Shown in pieces: positions 8,683 to 25,076 of a stretch of DNA of 64,000 nt; within the stretch, counting starts at the first letter, position 1, and every line of letters starts with the position of its first letter. The DNA lies in the NCBI RefSeq assembly GCF_002017865.1, contig NZ_MTJN01000002.1, positions 868,001-932,000 of the forward strand, in the 5' to 3' direction. The notes below the pieces were generated by a model that did not search any database, had not been told where the DNA came from, and worked only from the letters and a program-made list of their open reading frames with translations. Position numbers and translations under genes: made by a program. The DNA is from Rhodoferax fermentans. Its GTDB lineage: Bacteria; Pseudomonadota; Gammaproteobacteria; Burkholderiales; Burkholderiaceae_C.

Positions 8683-10077
8683 TCAGTGAATGCTGTTGAC
8701 CTCCATGTCACTGACCATCTCAAACCGTCGCAACTTGACATAAAGACTTTGCCGGGACAACCCCAGCATTTCTGCCGCAGATGCGCGATTGTTCTTGGTC
8801 AATTCAAGGGCGGACTGGATACACATCTTTTCGATCATGTCCACGGTCTCTCCCACAATGTCCTTCATTGGCATGCGCCCCACCAGTTTGGACAGTTCAG
8901 CAACCGAACTCACCATGCCATTGGTGACTGGCGTTTCCTTGACACGGATCCGCTCAACATCACGGATGTAAAAGGCGTAGTACGCCTGATCGGTATTAAG
9001 GGTCAGCGCGGAAATTTCCACAGCAACGGTTGAACCCGCCATCACACGCAGTTCAGTCGAGAAATTCTTCACAAGTGTCTGTGAGCGCAAGTTCGTCAGC
9101 AACACGCCCCAGTCAACCCCCCCGCGCACCAACCAGTTCTCCAGAGGTTGGCCTGCCAACTGCGATAGTGCGGTCACCCCCAGCATGGTCATCAATTCTG
9201 CGTTGGCAGACTTGATAATCCCCGCTCTGTCAGTCAGGGCAAATCCGTCAGGGGAATGTTCAAGCGCTTCACTGAAGAGCAGTTGCTGGTCCGCCGCTGA
9301 AGTTGGCTTGGCAACCATGCCATGAGGCAAGAGGCGCATCAGGAAATGCGGTCCACTTTCCTGCCGGAAGACAGAAGCAGAGACGGTGCAATCGCCCGTG
9401 GCGCCAACAAATCTGGCGCGGCACATCTCAATGCGACCCGTAGCATGTGCCATGCGCAACAAAGACTGAATCTCGTCCCTGTAAACCGTCTCAAAACACT
9501 CGGTGATGTCGCGGCCAACCAGCTTCTTGTTGTTGTCTTTGACGAAGACCTGTGCACTGGAGTTCGCATCCAGAACTCGGAAGCTCAGACCATCCACTAA
9601 CAAGACGGCCTCATTGCCCGTTTCAAAGAGAATGCGGTACTTGGTCTCAATGTGCCGAAGTCTTAGATAGTCTCGCTCAATAGACTGCTGAGTCTCGATC
9701 AATCGCCGCTGAAGAATCGCAATGGCCTCCATATCGCGTCCCAGCGCCAGAACCCGACCATCGTCGCCCAGACTCATCACGGCATACTGCATTGGCAGAT
9801 CCGTGCCGCTGCCTGTGCCGTGGTTCACATGACGCCAGCGCAACTCTTCACTGGCACTGCACGAGGCCAGCATTTCCAGAATCTTGCCCCGGCTTTCGCT
9901 GGTCACGACACTGCTCCAGGAACGCCCCACCCAAGACTGGCAGCCCAATGCAAGCAACTCTGATTTGCGGACAGATATGTCCTCGATCACGCCGTCTTTG
10001 TCAACGATCAGTGCGACATCAAAGGCCACGCGCACCAGCCGATCAAAGGCCTCCCCTGACAAATTACCGAGCTTCAT
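8683..10077 (-). CDS. ppsR: PpsR/CrtJ photosynthesis gene regulator (PAS domains plus Fis-type HTH)
   Basis: PpsR/CrtJ is the oxygen- and redox-responsive repressor of bch, crt and puc genes in purple bacteria. The 464-residue protein has the typical build: an N-terminal PAS-like region (DVALIVDKDGVIED, about residue 18), two further PAS regions (about 150-260 and 275-390), and a C-terminal Fis-type helix-turn-helix (NNRASAAEMLGLSRQSLYVK). A Cys at residue 419 sits at the entry to the HTH, equivalent to the redox-active Cys of Rhodobacter CrtJ/PpsR. In some species the protein also activates genes; the sign here cannot be read from sequence. It follows aerR by 58 bases. Confidence 0.95.
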   Translation of the reverse strand: MKLGNLSGEAFDRLVRVAFDVALIVDKDGVIEDISVRKSELLALGCQSWVGRSWSSVVTSESRGKILEMLASCSASEELRWRHVNHGTGSGTDLPMQYAVMSLGDDGRVLALGRDMEAIAILQRRLIETQQSIERDYLRLRHIETKYRILFETGNEAVLLVDGLSFRVLDANSSAQVFVKDNNKKLVGRDITECFETVYRDEIQSLLRMAHATGRIEMCRARFVGATGDCTVSASVFRQESGPHFLMRLLPHGMVAKPTSAADQQLLFSEALEHSPDGFALTDRAGIIKSANAELMTMLGVTALSQLAGQPLENWLVRGGVDWGVLLTNLRSQTLVKNFSTELRVMAGSTVAVEISALTLNTDQAYYAFYIRDVERIRVKETPVTNGMVSSVAELSKLVGRMPMKDIVGETVDMIEKMCIQSALELTKNNRASAAEMLGLSRQSLYVKLRRFEMVSDMEVNSIH

Positions 10078-10135
10078 TTGGACATCTTGATGAGGTTGAA
10101 TTCGTCGACTCAGATACTTCAGTCACACACATAGT

Positions 10136-10834
10136 TCAAGCTGCCAGTTCTAACCTTTTGATGTTTTGTCGAGCAAGTCGCTGCGATACCCGCGCGTCAC
10201 CGCCGATCAAATCAGCGCCTAACACGGCTGCCAAACCAGGATTTAAATCCACCATGGGTCCGCCAATCATGATCTGCACATTGGGATTGAGTGACACCTG
10301 TCGGGTTTTCAGGATGAGCGATCTCAAGGCAGGCCATCCTCGGTCAGAACAGATCGAAAAACCGACCACCTCGAACCACTGTTGAGACAGCTCTTTCACC
10401 ACGTCAGATTCTGATTCAGGCGCAACGCTTGACACTTTCCATCCTTCACGCCGAAAAAATTCAGCCACCATGATCGAGCCAAAACCATGCTGGGAGTTGG
10501 GTGTGGAAAAGAAAATTGCCCGGTACCCGTTGAACTTCTGGTTAGCTCGCTGTAAGAATTGGGGACTAAGCTCATAGAGAATCTGCTGCAGGTTGTGGAC
10601 GCCTATTGTGACCTTGACGAAGTCAATCCGATCAGACAACCACCACTCACCCAAAAGGCGTGCAGCGGCGGCAAGTCCATCCAAATAGATATCTTCAAGT
10701 TCAATGCCTGCGCCTAGCCAAGCATGAACCTCGGTCAGTGCAGCGTCATATTGGCAAATACACGCCTCAGCCAAAACCTCTATATCGCGCAGGCCCAAAA
10801 CGCCAAGGCCTGCCCTAGCCCGAATTGAAGACAT
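10136..10834 (-). CDS. aerR: AerR/PpaA-type cobalamin-binding antirepressor
   Basis: AerR/PpaA proteins carry a B12-binding (SCHIC) domain and modulate CrtJ/PpsR in response to light or oxygen. The His used for cobalamin ligation in this family lies in SQHGFG (H-x-x-G), followed by MVAEFFRREGW; the C-terminal Rossmann part has MIGGPMVDLNPGLAAVLGAD. The ATG at 10834 follows an AGGA ribosome site at good spacing and gives 232 residues. An in-frame GTG at 10909 would add 25 residues; Rhodobacter capsulatus AerR is known to exist as long and short forms, so both starts may matter. It is directly upstream of ppsR and divergent from bchF. Confidence 0.9.
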   Translation of the reverse strand: MSSIRARAGLGVLGLRDIEVLAEACICQYDAALTEVHAWLGAGIELEDIYLDGLAAAARLLGEWWLSDRIDFVKVTIGVHNLQQILYELSPQFLQRANQKFNGYRAIFFSTPNSQHGFGSIMVAEFFRREGWKVSSVAPESESDVVKELSQQWFEVVGFSICSDRGWPALRSLILKTRQVSLNPNVQIMIGGPMVDLNPGLAAVLGADLIGGDARVSQRLARQNIKRLELAA

Positions 10835-11003
10835 ATTTTCCTGCTGAAACAGGCCCACACCGCAATCACCACGCTCTCTCTGAGAGCAGTGATTGAGCGA
10901 GACTCTCACACATAGCTACGCCAGCAGTTTCAACCTGGAAAGTCTTAACTGTGTCTATAGAAACATTTTACTGGGAAACCCCAGCAATGTAAAAAAAATA
11001 ATA

Positions 11004-11021
11004 CGTCAAGTTATGTTGACA
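11004..11021. promoter_or_regulatory. PpsR/CrtJ-type operator in the aerR-bchF divergent region
   Basis: CGTCAAGTTATGTTGACA differs from a perfect TGT-N12-ACA palindrome only in its first base. A second near-site (TGT-N12-ACG, 10988-11005) abuts it. The right half overlaps the -35 box of the bchF promoter, as expected for a repressor site. It may also serve aerR, transcribed the other way. Confidence 0.65.
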
Positions 11022-11044
11022 CTTTACACAGCACCAGCTACAGT
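11016..11044 (+). promoter_or_regulatory. Sigma-70-type promoter for the bchF-crtB operon
   Basis: A perfect -35 box TTGACA (11016-11021) is followed after 17 bases by TACAGT (11039-11044), a four-of-six match to the -10 consensus. The bchF ATG is 30 bases downstream. The PpsR-like operator overlaps the -35 box. As later genes in the operon overlap, this may drive the whole 16.6-kb transcript. Confidence 0.6.
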
Positions 11045-11073
11045 GACCGCTTGAAGTTCTTTCATCAGAGCAC

Positions 11074-12887
<1,814 letters not shown>

Positions 12888-12898
12888 ACATCACGTCA

Positions 12899-14438
12899 AT
12901 GCAGCTCACGCTCTGGACTTATGAAGGCCCACCCCATGTGGGCGCCATGCGAGTGGCTACGGCCATGACCAACGTTCACTACGTATTACATGCGCCACAA
13001 GGAGATACCTACGCAGATCTCTTGTTCACCATGATTGAGCGCCTGCCCAGGCGCCCACCGGTCACCTACAGCACTTTTCAGGCAAGGGATCTGGGTGGTG
13101 ACACAGCGCAGCTTTTCAAGGAAGCTGTCGCCAACGCTTTTGACCGCTTTCAGCCACAGGCGGTACTGGTGGGATCTTCCTGCACGGCAGAGCTGATCCA
13201 AGACGACCCGGGCGGCTTGGCCAGAGCTCTGAATTTGCCCGTACCGGTGATTCCGCTTGAGTTACCCGCTTATCAGCGCAAGGAAAACTGGGGAGCATCC
13301 GAGACCTTCTACCAACTTGTCCGAAACCTGGTCAAGCCAGCTGACAAGGACCTGTCTGCGGCTCCCCACAAGCCCAGTTGCAACATTTTGGGACCTACGG
13401 CACTGGGATTTCGGCATCGCGACGACGTACGCGAGATCTCTCAGCTTTTGCAGGCCTTGGGTATAGAAGTCAAGGTGATTGCGCCGTTAAACGCGTCGGT
13501 TGAGGATATTCGCAAGCTGGCGCAAGCGGATTTCAATGTTGTTCTTTATCCCGAAATAGCCAACACAACTGCGCAGTGGTTGGAACGCCAGTTCAATCAA
13601 CCCTACACCCGAACCATACCAATTGGTGTGAGTGCCACACGCGAGTTCATCCGGGAAGTTACCAGTCTGTCCGAACTGCCCATTCCGGTAGGGCTTGAAG
13701 ATGACATGCACTCCGTTTGGTACTCCCGGTCTGTCGACTCAACCTACTTGACCGGCAAGCGCGTGTTCCTGTTCGGCGATGCCACACATGTGGTGGCTGC
13801 AGCCCGGTTCGCCAGCGAAGAGATGGGGTTTGAAGTGGTAGGCCTCGGGACTTACAGCCGGGAATTTGCCCGTGAAGTGCGCGAAGCGGCTAAGAAGTAC
13901 CAGGTTGAGCCGCTGATCACCGATGACTATCTGGCCGTTGAAGAACAGATCAAGCATCTTCACCCAGAACTGATCCTGGGGACACAGATGGAGCGACACA
14001 TTGCCAAGCGGCTCAATATCCCCTGTGCAGTGATCTCGGCCCCAGTACACATTCAGGACTTTCCTGCCCGCTATGCCCCTCAGATGGGTTTCGAGGGCGC
14101 CAACGTCTTGTTCGACACGTGGGTGCATCCACTGATGATGGGCCTGGAAGAGCACCTGCTGGGCATGTTCCGTGAGGATTTTGAGTTCCACGATGGAGCT
14201 GCACCATCACACTTGGGTTCCAGCCGTGTGGCCGAGACGCCAGTGACTGCCTTGAGAGAAGTTGCTCAGACTGAATTGCCCAAGCCAATCACAGCCCAAC
14301 CAGCCTCAAGCGCTTGGAGCATTGAGGCCGAGAAAGAGCTGGGAAAAATACCTTTTTTTGTGCGAGGCAAAGCCCGCAGAAATACGGAACGGTATGCGTT
14401 GGAACAAGGCCTGAGCACCATCACCGTGGAGACGTTAT

Positions 14439-14467
<29 letters not shown>
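12899..14467 (+). CDS. bchB: Light-independent protochlorophyllide reductase subunit B
   Basis: BchB is the second subunit of the catalytic NB tetramer and supplies the Asp ligand of the intersubunit cluster. The ATG at 12899 gives the canonical N-terminus [20 protein letters not shown]; the open frame upstream of it lies inside bch[21 protein letters not shown] near residue 90 and the C-terminal small domain ([21 protein letters not shown]) are diagnostic. The protein has 522 residues. Its 3' end overlaps bchH by 29 bases. Confidence 0.96.
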
Positions 14468-19171
<4,704 letters not shown>

Positions 19172-19180
19172 GGCCACCGC

Positions 19181-19879
19181 ATGAACGAAAACACCTACCA
19201 GGAGCGGCGTGGTCAGATTGAAAACTACTTCGATCGAACCGCCGCAGCAGCCTGGGAAAAGTTGACATCGGATGCCCCCCTGGGACGGGTGCGGGCGACG
19301 GTACGCGCCGGACGGGACAACATGCGCGCAACACTGCTCTCCTGGTTGCCGCCCGATCTTCACGGCAAACGCATCCTGGACGCAGGCTGTGGTACCGGCG
19401 CGCTGTCGGTAGAGGCAGCACGTCGAGGCGCCGAAGTTGTGGCGATAGATCTGTCACCCACCTTGGTTGAACTCGCACGCAACCGCTTGCCTCCAGATGT
19501 CGCCAGTCGCATTGATTTTCGCAGCGGCGACATGCTTGACGCAGCTCTCGGTAAGTTCGATCATGTGGTCGCGATGGACTCCATCATTCATTACCGAACC
19601 GAAGATGCCGTCAGTGCTTTGGCCAAACTGGCCGAGCGGACTTCGTCCTCCATTTTGTTCACCTTTGCACCACGCACGCCGCTGCTGGCATTCATGATTG
19701 CGGTTGGGCGCATTTTTCCTCGCGGCAACCGCGCCCCGTGGTTAGAACCAATGGCCGAAGAAAGAATTGCCAGCTTGATGGCCCAGCATGCTTCGCTGGC
19801 TCTGTGGAACCGAGGTCGGACCCAAAGAATTTCCAGCGGTTTTTACCAATCTCAAGCGATGGAGTGGCAGACATCGTGA
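19181..19879 (+). CDS. bchM: Magnesium protoporphyrin IX O-methyltransferase
   Basis: BchM methylates the C-13 propionate of Mg-protoporphyrin IX using S-adenosylmethionine, just after Mg chelation. The class I methyltransferase motif LDAGCGTGALSVEAARRG is near residues 67-84, followed by VVAIDLSPTLV. The 232-residue length is normal. The TGA overlaps the GTG start of lhaA. Confidence 0.95.
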   Translation: MNENTYQERRGQIENYFDRTAAAAWEKLTSDAPLGRVRATVRAGRDNMRATLLSWLPPDLHGKRILDAGCGTGALSVEAARRGAEVVAIDLSPTLVELARNRLPPDVASRIDFRSGDMLDAALGKFDHVVAMDSIIHYRTEDAVSALAKLAERTSSSILFTFAPRTPLLAFMIAVGRIFPRGNRAPWLEPMAEERIASLMAQHASLALWNRGRTQRISSGFYQSQAMEWQTS

Positions 19880-21303
19880 GAGCTGCAACGTTCAAACGTC
19901 TTGCCAAGAGTATTCCTGCGCAGTGGCTGCCCTTTGCGGATGTGGCCAGTGCGGGTTTGCCTCTGTCTCGGCTTTTGCGTTTGTCGTTATTCAAAGTCAC
20001 GATGGGCATCACCACGGCGCTCCTGATTGGTACGCTCAACCGGGTCATGATTGTTGAATTGGGTGTGGCAGCATCCTTGGTGTCACTGATGCTCGCGCTT
20101 CCTCTTCTGGTCGCACCGTTTCGTGCGGTCACGGGCTACCAGTCAGATACACACCAATCTGCTTTTGGCTGGAAACGTGTTCCTTTTATGTGGGGGGGAA
20201 CACTCGTCCAGTTTCTCGGGTTGGCCTTTATGCCCTTTGCACTGTTGGCCCTGACCGGTCAGGGGGAGCGGCCTCTGCCGCCCTGGCTGGCGCAAGGTGT
20301 CGCAGCCATGGCCTTTTTGATGGTCGGTGCGGGATTACAAACATCCCAAACCGCAGGGCTGGCACTTGCCACGGATCAGGCCAGTGAAGAAACGCGTCCA
20401 AGGGTCGTCGCCTTGATGTACATCATGCTGCTGGCGGGCGCCGTGGGCGGCAGTCTGGTTTTCAGCGTCCTGCTGACGGACTTCAGTGCCCAACGTCTGG
20501 TTCAAGTCGTTCAAGGGACAGCCATGGTTGTCTTGATGCTCAACGCATTTGCCCTGTGGAAGCAAGAAGCTCGCAATCCACAACGTGCTGCGGCACGAAA
20601 ACAGACGCCCAAACCTGCGTTCAAAGAGGTATGGACGCATTTCATCAATTTGCCCAACGCACGGCGTTTTTTGTGGACCACGGGTCTGGGAACCATGGCG
20701 TTCAACATGCAGGATATTGTGCTGGAGCCTTACGGCGGTGAGATCTTGCATTTGAGTGTGGGTGCGACAAGTGCCCTGACCGCGATGCTTGCCGGCGGTG
20801 GCTTGATGGGCTTTTTGCTGGCCGGTCGCCAACTGGCCCGAGGCATGGATCCTTTGTTGCTGGCGGCGGGTGGCGCCATGATTGGCATCCCGGCGTTTTC
20901 TGCCGTCATCTTTTCTGCACCGCTTGAGGCTGGGTGGTTGTTTCGCCTTGGCGCTCTGGGCATCGGCCTGGGTGGCGGGCTGTTTGCCGTTGGTACATTG
21001 TTCACAGCCATGCGCCTGGATGGTGGTGGTTATGTGGGCTTGGCACTCGGGGCTTGGGGTGCTGTGCAGTCGACCGCTGCGGGACTGGCCATGTTTTTTG
21101 GTGGCGCGTTGCGCGACCTGGTGACGCAGTTAACTGCTGGTGGCGCTTTTGGCGCCGCCTTTGCGGTGCCGTCGGTTGGTTACAGCGTGGTTTACCACGT
21201 TGAAATGCTCTTGTTGTTTGTCACGCTCATTGCCGTTGGCCCCTTGGTCAGACACGGCGTCCGCGCCACAAACAACGTCCGGATCGCCCCTGTTATTCAG
21301 TAG
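19876..21303 (+). CDS. lhaA: LH1 assembly protein LhaA (PucC/BCD-family MFS)
   Basis: LhaA (formerly ORF1696/F1696) is a 12-helix MFS-type protein required for normal LH1 assembly in Rhodobacter, next to puhA as here. The GTG at 19876 overlaps the bchM stop and gives 475 residues starting MRAATFKRLAKS. The open frame extends further back into bchM without homology. Diagnostic segments are IGTLNRVMIVELGVAASLVSL and SDTHQSAFGWKRVPFMWGG, nearly identical in the pucC product. Its role in delivering bacteriochlorophyll or chaperoning LH1 polypeptides is known only in outline. Confidence 0.92.
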   Translation: MRAATFKRLAKSIPAQWLPFADVASAGLPLSRLLRLSLFKVTMGITTALLIGTLNRVMIVELGVAASLVSLMLALPLLVAPFRAVTGYQSDTHQSAFGWKRVPFMWGGTLVQFLGLAFMPFALLALTGQGERPLPPWLAQGVAAMAFLMVGAGLQTSQTAGLALATDQASEETRPRVVALMYIMLLAGAVGGSLVFSVLLTDFSAQRLVQVVQGTAMVVLMLNAFALWKQEARNPQRAAARKQTPKPAFKEVWTHFINLPNARRFLWTTGLGTMAFNMQDIVLEPYGGEILHLSVGATSALTAMLAGGGLMGFLLAGRQLARGMDPLLLAAGGAMIGIPAFSAVIFSAPLEAGWLFRLGALGIGLGGGLFAVGTLFTAMRLDGGGYVGLALGAWGAVQSTAAGLAMFFGGALRDLVTQLTAGGAFGAAFAVPSVGYSVVYHVEMLLLFVTLIAVGPLVRHGVRATNNVRIAPVIQ

Positions 21304-21323
21304 ATTTTTTGAAGGAGTTGACC

Positions 21324-22088
21324 ATGGAAATTGGTGGTTTCACACAATCTTTCGACGTAGCACAGCTTGTGCTTTACGTTTTTTGGGCATTTTTTGCCGG
21401 CCTGATTTATTACCTGCAACGAGAGGCGCACCGCGAGGGTTATCCAATGGACCCGGGTCGCGTCAATGGCCCGGTGACCACAGGCTGGCCCTTGGTACAG
21501 CCCAAGACCTACAAAATGCGCCATGGCCCCGACATGGTTGCACCGAACCCGGACCGGCCCGATGGCGAGTTCTCCTTTGAACCCGGCAACAACCCATGGA
21601 GCGGTGGCAACATCGTGCCAAAAGGTGACCCTCTGCTCGCCGGTGTGGGTCCTGGTGCCTGGGCCATGCGCGCTGACGAGCCAGATCTCACTTACGAAGG
21701 CGCACCCAAAATTGTTCCTTTGCGGGTTGCCAAGGACTACAACGTCGCCAAGCAGAACATTGATCCTCGCGGCCTTCAGGTCATTGGCGCGGACAAGGAA
21801 AGTGCGGGGCAAGTGTGCGATATGTGGGTTGACCAGTCGGAATCCATCTTCCGCTACATTGAAGTGGCACTCAAGGGGTCTGAGGCTCGCGTGTTGATCC
21901 CGATGAATTTCGCCCGGATCAATAAAGAAGGGGTTCATGTGAACGCCTTGATGTCCTACCAGTTTGGCAATGTTCCCAAGACACGTGTTCCGGAACAAAT
22001 CACGCTCCTGGAAGAAGAAAAGATCATGGGCTACTTCGGCGCAGGCCTGCTTTATGCCCATCCCAGCCGGCAGGAACCTTTGCTGTGA
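21324..22088 (+). CDS. puhA: Photosynthetic reaction centre subunit H
   Basis: PuhA caps the cytoplasmic side of the reaction centre and controls proton delivery to QB. The ATG at 21324 follows a clear AGGAG ribosome site (21313-21317) and gives MEIGGFTQSFD; an earlier in-frame ATG at 21309 has no site. One N-terminal transmembrane helix (AQLVLYVFWAFFAGLIYYLQRE) precedes the soluble beta-rich domain. The protein has 254 residues, standard for H. Its stop overlaps puhB. Confidence 0.96.
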   Translation: MEIGGFTQSFDVAQLVLYVFWAFFAGLIYYLQREAHREGYPMDPGRVNGPVTTGWPLVQPKTYKMRHGPDMVAPNPDRPDGEFSFEPGNNPWSGGNIVPKGDPLLAGVGPGAWAMRADEPDLTYEGAPKIVPLRVAKDYNVAKQNIDPRGLQVIGADKESAGQVCDMWVDQSESIFRYIEVALKGSEARVLIPMNFARINKEGVHVNALMSYQFGNVPKTRVPEQITLLEEEKIMGYFGAGLLYAHPSRQEPLL

Positions 22089-22747
22089 TTGCAACCCATG
22101 AGCATGAGTTCGAGGCAGCTCCAGGGCTGCCCGAGCCCTTGCCTCCTGGCGAAAAAATGCTTTGGCAGGGAGTGCCGCAATGGCGGCAATTGGCTTTACA
22201 TGCGTTTCATGTCCGCAAAATTGCGATCTACTTTCTGATCATGTGGGCAATTCAACTCGCTTACTTGTTGGACAGCCATGCTGGCAACCATGAGATAGCC
22301 ATCTCCCTCATCAAGAGTTTTCTGACTGGGTCCGTGGCCTTGGTGCTGCTGAGTTCCGTTGCTTGGTTTTCCAGCAAAACCACGGTGTACACCATCACCG
22401 ACAAGCGGGTTGTGATGCGCGTGGGCATGGTTCTCACACTCACCTTCAACTTGCCCCACAAACGTATCGCGTCAGCTTCTTTGAAGAACTTTCATGGCAA
22501 CTCTGGCGATATCGCTTTGAGTCTCTACCCAAGTGATCGCATCGCCTGGATGCATCTGTGGCCACATGCCCGTGCATGGCGTTTGACCCAACCGGAACCT
22601 GCGCTTCGTTGCATCCCAGATGCCCAGGCCGTTGGCAGGATCCTGCTGGCAGCCTGGAGTCAAGAACGGACAACAGAGCGGATCGTGGCTCAAAGCGTTC
22701 CATTGCCGACCCAATCAGAGCAACAACAAGAAGGTTTGCCCGCATGA
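22085..22747 (+). CDS. puhB: Reaction centre assembly protein PuhB (PH-like domain)
   Basis: PuhB is a membrane protein that aids reaction centre assembly in Rhodobacter. The 220-residue product starts with GTG overlapping the puhA stop. An N-terminal LPPGEKMLWQGVPQW segment leads to two hydrophobic helices (about residues 45-65 and 80-100). A bacterial PH-type domain follows (YTITDKRVVMRVGMVLTLTFNLPHKRI). The tail is Gln/Glu-rich and probably disordered. Its stop overlaps puhC. Confidence 0.9.
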   Translation: MIATHEHEFEAAPGLPEPLPPGEKMLWQGVPQWRQLALHAFHVRKIAIYFLIMWAIQLAYLLDSHAGNHEIAISLIKSFLTGSVALVLLSSVAWFSSKTTVYTITDKRVVMRVGMVLTLTFNLPHKRIASASLKNFHGNSGDIALSLYPSDRIAWMHLWPHARAWRLTQPEPALRCIPDAQAVGRILLAAWSQERTTERIVAQSVPLPTQSEQQQEGLPA

Positions 22748-23190
22748 ATGGCCCCATGCCTTCAGGAAACATGAAGCCCCCCATTCGCAAACCAATTGGG
22801 TATTTGCTGGCTTTCCTGGGTCTCGTCCTTTGCCTGGTGGCTTTCGCGCGCTACCAGGGGCTGACATGGACGGTCGAGGATGCACCAATACTGTGGCAAC
22901 GCGATCTGATGTTCGCTGATACACCGGATGGACAGATTGTCGCAATTGATAGTTTTGATAGCAAAGAAGTGATGGTATTCAAGGGCGAACAAGGGTTTTT
23001 ACGTGGAACCCTTCGCGCACTCGCGCGCGAAAGAAAACGTCGTGGCATGGGGCCGGAAGCGCCATTTCGGGTGATTGAACACACGGATGGCAGGCTCACC
23101 CTGCTCGATCCCAGCACATCTCAACGCATCGACCTGGAGTCCTTTGGACCGGTCAACTCCGCTATATTTCGAAATCTCAAGCATCCGTAG
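22744..23190 (+). CDS. puhC: Photosynthetic complex assembly protein PuhC
   Basis: PuhC supports formation or reorganisation of the RC-LH1 core. The ATG at 22744 overlaps the puhB stop (ATGA) and gives 148 residues; the frame is open upstream only as a shadow of puhB. One transmembrane helix (about residues 18-37, IGYLLAFLGLVLCLVAFARY) precedes a predicted periplasmic domain with the family pattern GFLRGTLRALARERKRRG. The sequence then reads FRVIEHTDGRLTLLDPSTSQRIDL. acsF follows after 18 bases. Confidence 0.88.
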   Translation: MNGPMPSGNMKPPIRKPIGYLLAFLGLVLCLVAFARYQGLTWTVEDAPILWQRDLMFADTPDGQIVAIDSFDSKEVMVFKGEQGFLRGTLRALARERKRRGMGPEAPFRVIEHTDGRLTLLDPSTSQRIDLESFGPVNSAIFRNLKHP

Positions 23191-23208
23191 TCAACCAACA
23201 TACGCTCT

Positions 23209-24288
23209 ATGAACACACTCGTGCAACGTATCGAAACAGCGAAAGATGCGAACGACAAGGCGGTGCAAAGCAGCATGCTGAGTCCGCGTTTCTACACCAC
23301 CGACTTTGCTGAGATCAACCGCATCAATATTGAACCGCTGCGCAAAGAGTGGGACATCATGATGCGTGAGTACGAGGGGGACAACAACCACGACCACTTT
23401 CAACGTGATGCCAGCTTCGCCGATGAGGTGGCGCAATCGATGACTCAACTCTCCAAGGAGATGCGTCAGGAGTTCATTGACTTTCTGGTGAGTTCACTCA
23501 CATCAGAGTACTCGGGTTGTATCCTGTACAACGAGATCCGTAAAAACATCTCCAACCCGGATCTGAAACAACTGATGGCGTATATGGCCCGTGACGAGGC
23601 CCGTCACGCTGGATTCATCAATCAGTCCTTGCGCGACTTTGACCTTGGCATCGATTTGGGAAGTTTGAAGCGCGAGAAGGCCTACACCTTTTTCAAACCC
23701 AAATACATCCTGTACGCCACCTACTTGTCGGAAAAAATTGGGTACGCCAGGTACATCACCATCTTTCGTCATCTGGAACGCCATCCGGACAAACGCTTTC
23801 ATCCGATCTTTCGCTGGTTCGAGCGTTGGTGCAACGATGAGTTTCGTCACGGCGAGTCATTTGCACTGATCATCCGCGCCAATCCACACCTGCTGCGGGG
23901 TGGCAATGTGTTGTGGATCCGCTTTTTCCTGTTGGCCGTTTATGCCACCATGTATGTGCGTGACCACACCCGCCCCATGTTGCACGAAGCCATGGGCCTG
24001 GACTCTGCAACGTATGACTACGCGGTGTTTGACATCACCACACAAATCACCCGGCAGGTCTTTCCCATTGCCCTGGATACCGACAATCCGAAATTTCGCG
24101 CGGGGTTGGCCAAACTGTTCACCATCTCCAAGGCCAATGACTTGGCCAAAAAACAAGGGGGATGGCTCGGAAAACTGAAGCAGGCATGGTTCGTGTCGCA
24201 GGCCTGCCTGGTATTCGGCAAACTGTATTTATTACCGATAAAACGCCAAGTGCTGACTGCAGATGTGCGAATGGAACCCGTGTGGTGA
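23209..24288 (+). CDS. acsF: Aerobic Mg-protoporphyrin IX monomethyl ester oxidative cyclase
   Basis: AcsF is the di-iron, oxygen-dependent cyclase forming ring E (protochlorophyllide). Two iron-binding E-x-x-H signatures are visible: DEARHAGF near residue 128 and [10 protein letters not shown] near residue 209. The protein has 359 residues, normal for the purple-bacterial form. No strong Shine-Dalgarno precedes the ATG. The oxygen-independent alternative, BchE, is not in the window. The stop overlaps the GTG of puhE. Confidence 0.95.
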   Translation: MNTLVQRIETAKDANDKAVQSSMLSPRFYTTDFAEINRINIEPLRKEWDIMMREYEGDNNHDHFQRDASFADEVAQSMTQLSKEMRQEFIDFLVSSLTSEYSGCILYNEIRKNISNPDLKQLMAYMARDEARHAGFINQSLRDFDLGIDLGSLKREKAYTFFKPKYILYATYLSEKIGYARYITIFRHLERHPDKRFHPIFRWFERWCNDEFRHGESFALIIRANPHLLRGGNVLWIRFFLLAVYATMYVRDHTRPMLHEAMGLDSATYDYAVFDITTQITRQVFPIALDTDNPKFRAGLAKLFTISKANDLAKKQGGWLGKLKQAWFVSQACLVFGKLYLLPIKRQVLTADVRMEPVW

Positions 24289-25076
24289 ATGACACCCTTT
24301 TAGCTTCGGGTTATGCCATTCTGTGCTGGTGGTTTGGAACAGGCATCATCTTGTGGCTCGACCGCCTGCCGCCCAGCAGTTTTCGTTGGAGTCTGGGGGG
24401 CTGGAGTGTATTGTTGGTGTTCAGCTTCTTGGCAGTTGCAGAAAGTATGGAGAGCTTGAGCGTTGAAAACGCCTATTTGGGCTTTGGCAGCGTGATTGTG
24501 ATGTGGGGTTGGCATGAGCTGGCATTTCTAACTGGCTGGCTGACCGGGCCTAGAAAACAGACTTTGCAACCCGGCGTGACCGGGTGGGCCCGGTTCAAAC
24601 AATCGCTGGATGTGATCCTGTACCACGAGATAGCTTTGATCCTGAATTTTGTGGCCCTTTGTCTGATGCAAAGGGGACAACCCAACCACGTGGCACTTTG
24701 CACTTTCGCTGTGTTGTGGTGTATGCGCATCAGCGGCAAGTTGAATTTGTATTTCGGCGTGCCACAAAACGGCGCGCAGTATCTTCCCAAACACTTGGTT
24801 TATCTGGCCAGCTATTTTCCAACCCGCGGTATCACAGCCTGGTTCGTGTTTTCGTTCAGTATGGCATTGGCCGTCTGGATCTGGATTGTGGGTCAGGCGC
24901 AATTGGGTGTGGTTGAAATCACCACTGGGTGGGTCTTGCTGGCCAGTCTTCTCGGTCTGGGCATCTTGGAGCACGCCATGATGGTTTTGCCTTGGCCACT
25001 CGAACGCTTGTGGGGCTGGGCATTAAATACAAAAAATAAGGTTGCACTGGATAACGCAACATTGGACTCCAAATGA
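24285..25076 (+). CDS. puhE: Photosynthetic complex assembly protein PuhE
   Basis: PuhE is a polytopic membrane protein found beside puhABC/acsF; in Rhodobacter capsulatus its loss affects reaction centre and LH1 levels. About seven hydrophobic segments are visible in 263 residues. The conserved stretch [22 protein letters not shown] is typical of the family (DUF3623). The chosen start is GTG at 24285 overlapping the acsF stop (GTGA). Its own stop overlaps the crtI ATG. Confidence 0.87.
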   Translation: MNDTLLASGYAILCWWFGTGIILWLDRLPPSSFRWSLGGWSVLLVFSFLAVAESMESLSVENAYLGFGSVIVMWGWHELAFLTGWLTGPRKQTLQPGVTGWARFKQSLDVILYHEIALILNFVALCLMQRGQPNHVALCTFAVLWCMRISGKLNLYFGVPQNGAQYLPKHLVYLASYFPTRGITAWFVFSFSMALAVWIWIVGQAQLGVVEITTGWVLLASLLGLGILEHAMMVLPWPLERLWGWALNTKNKVALDNATLDSK

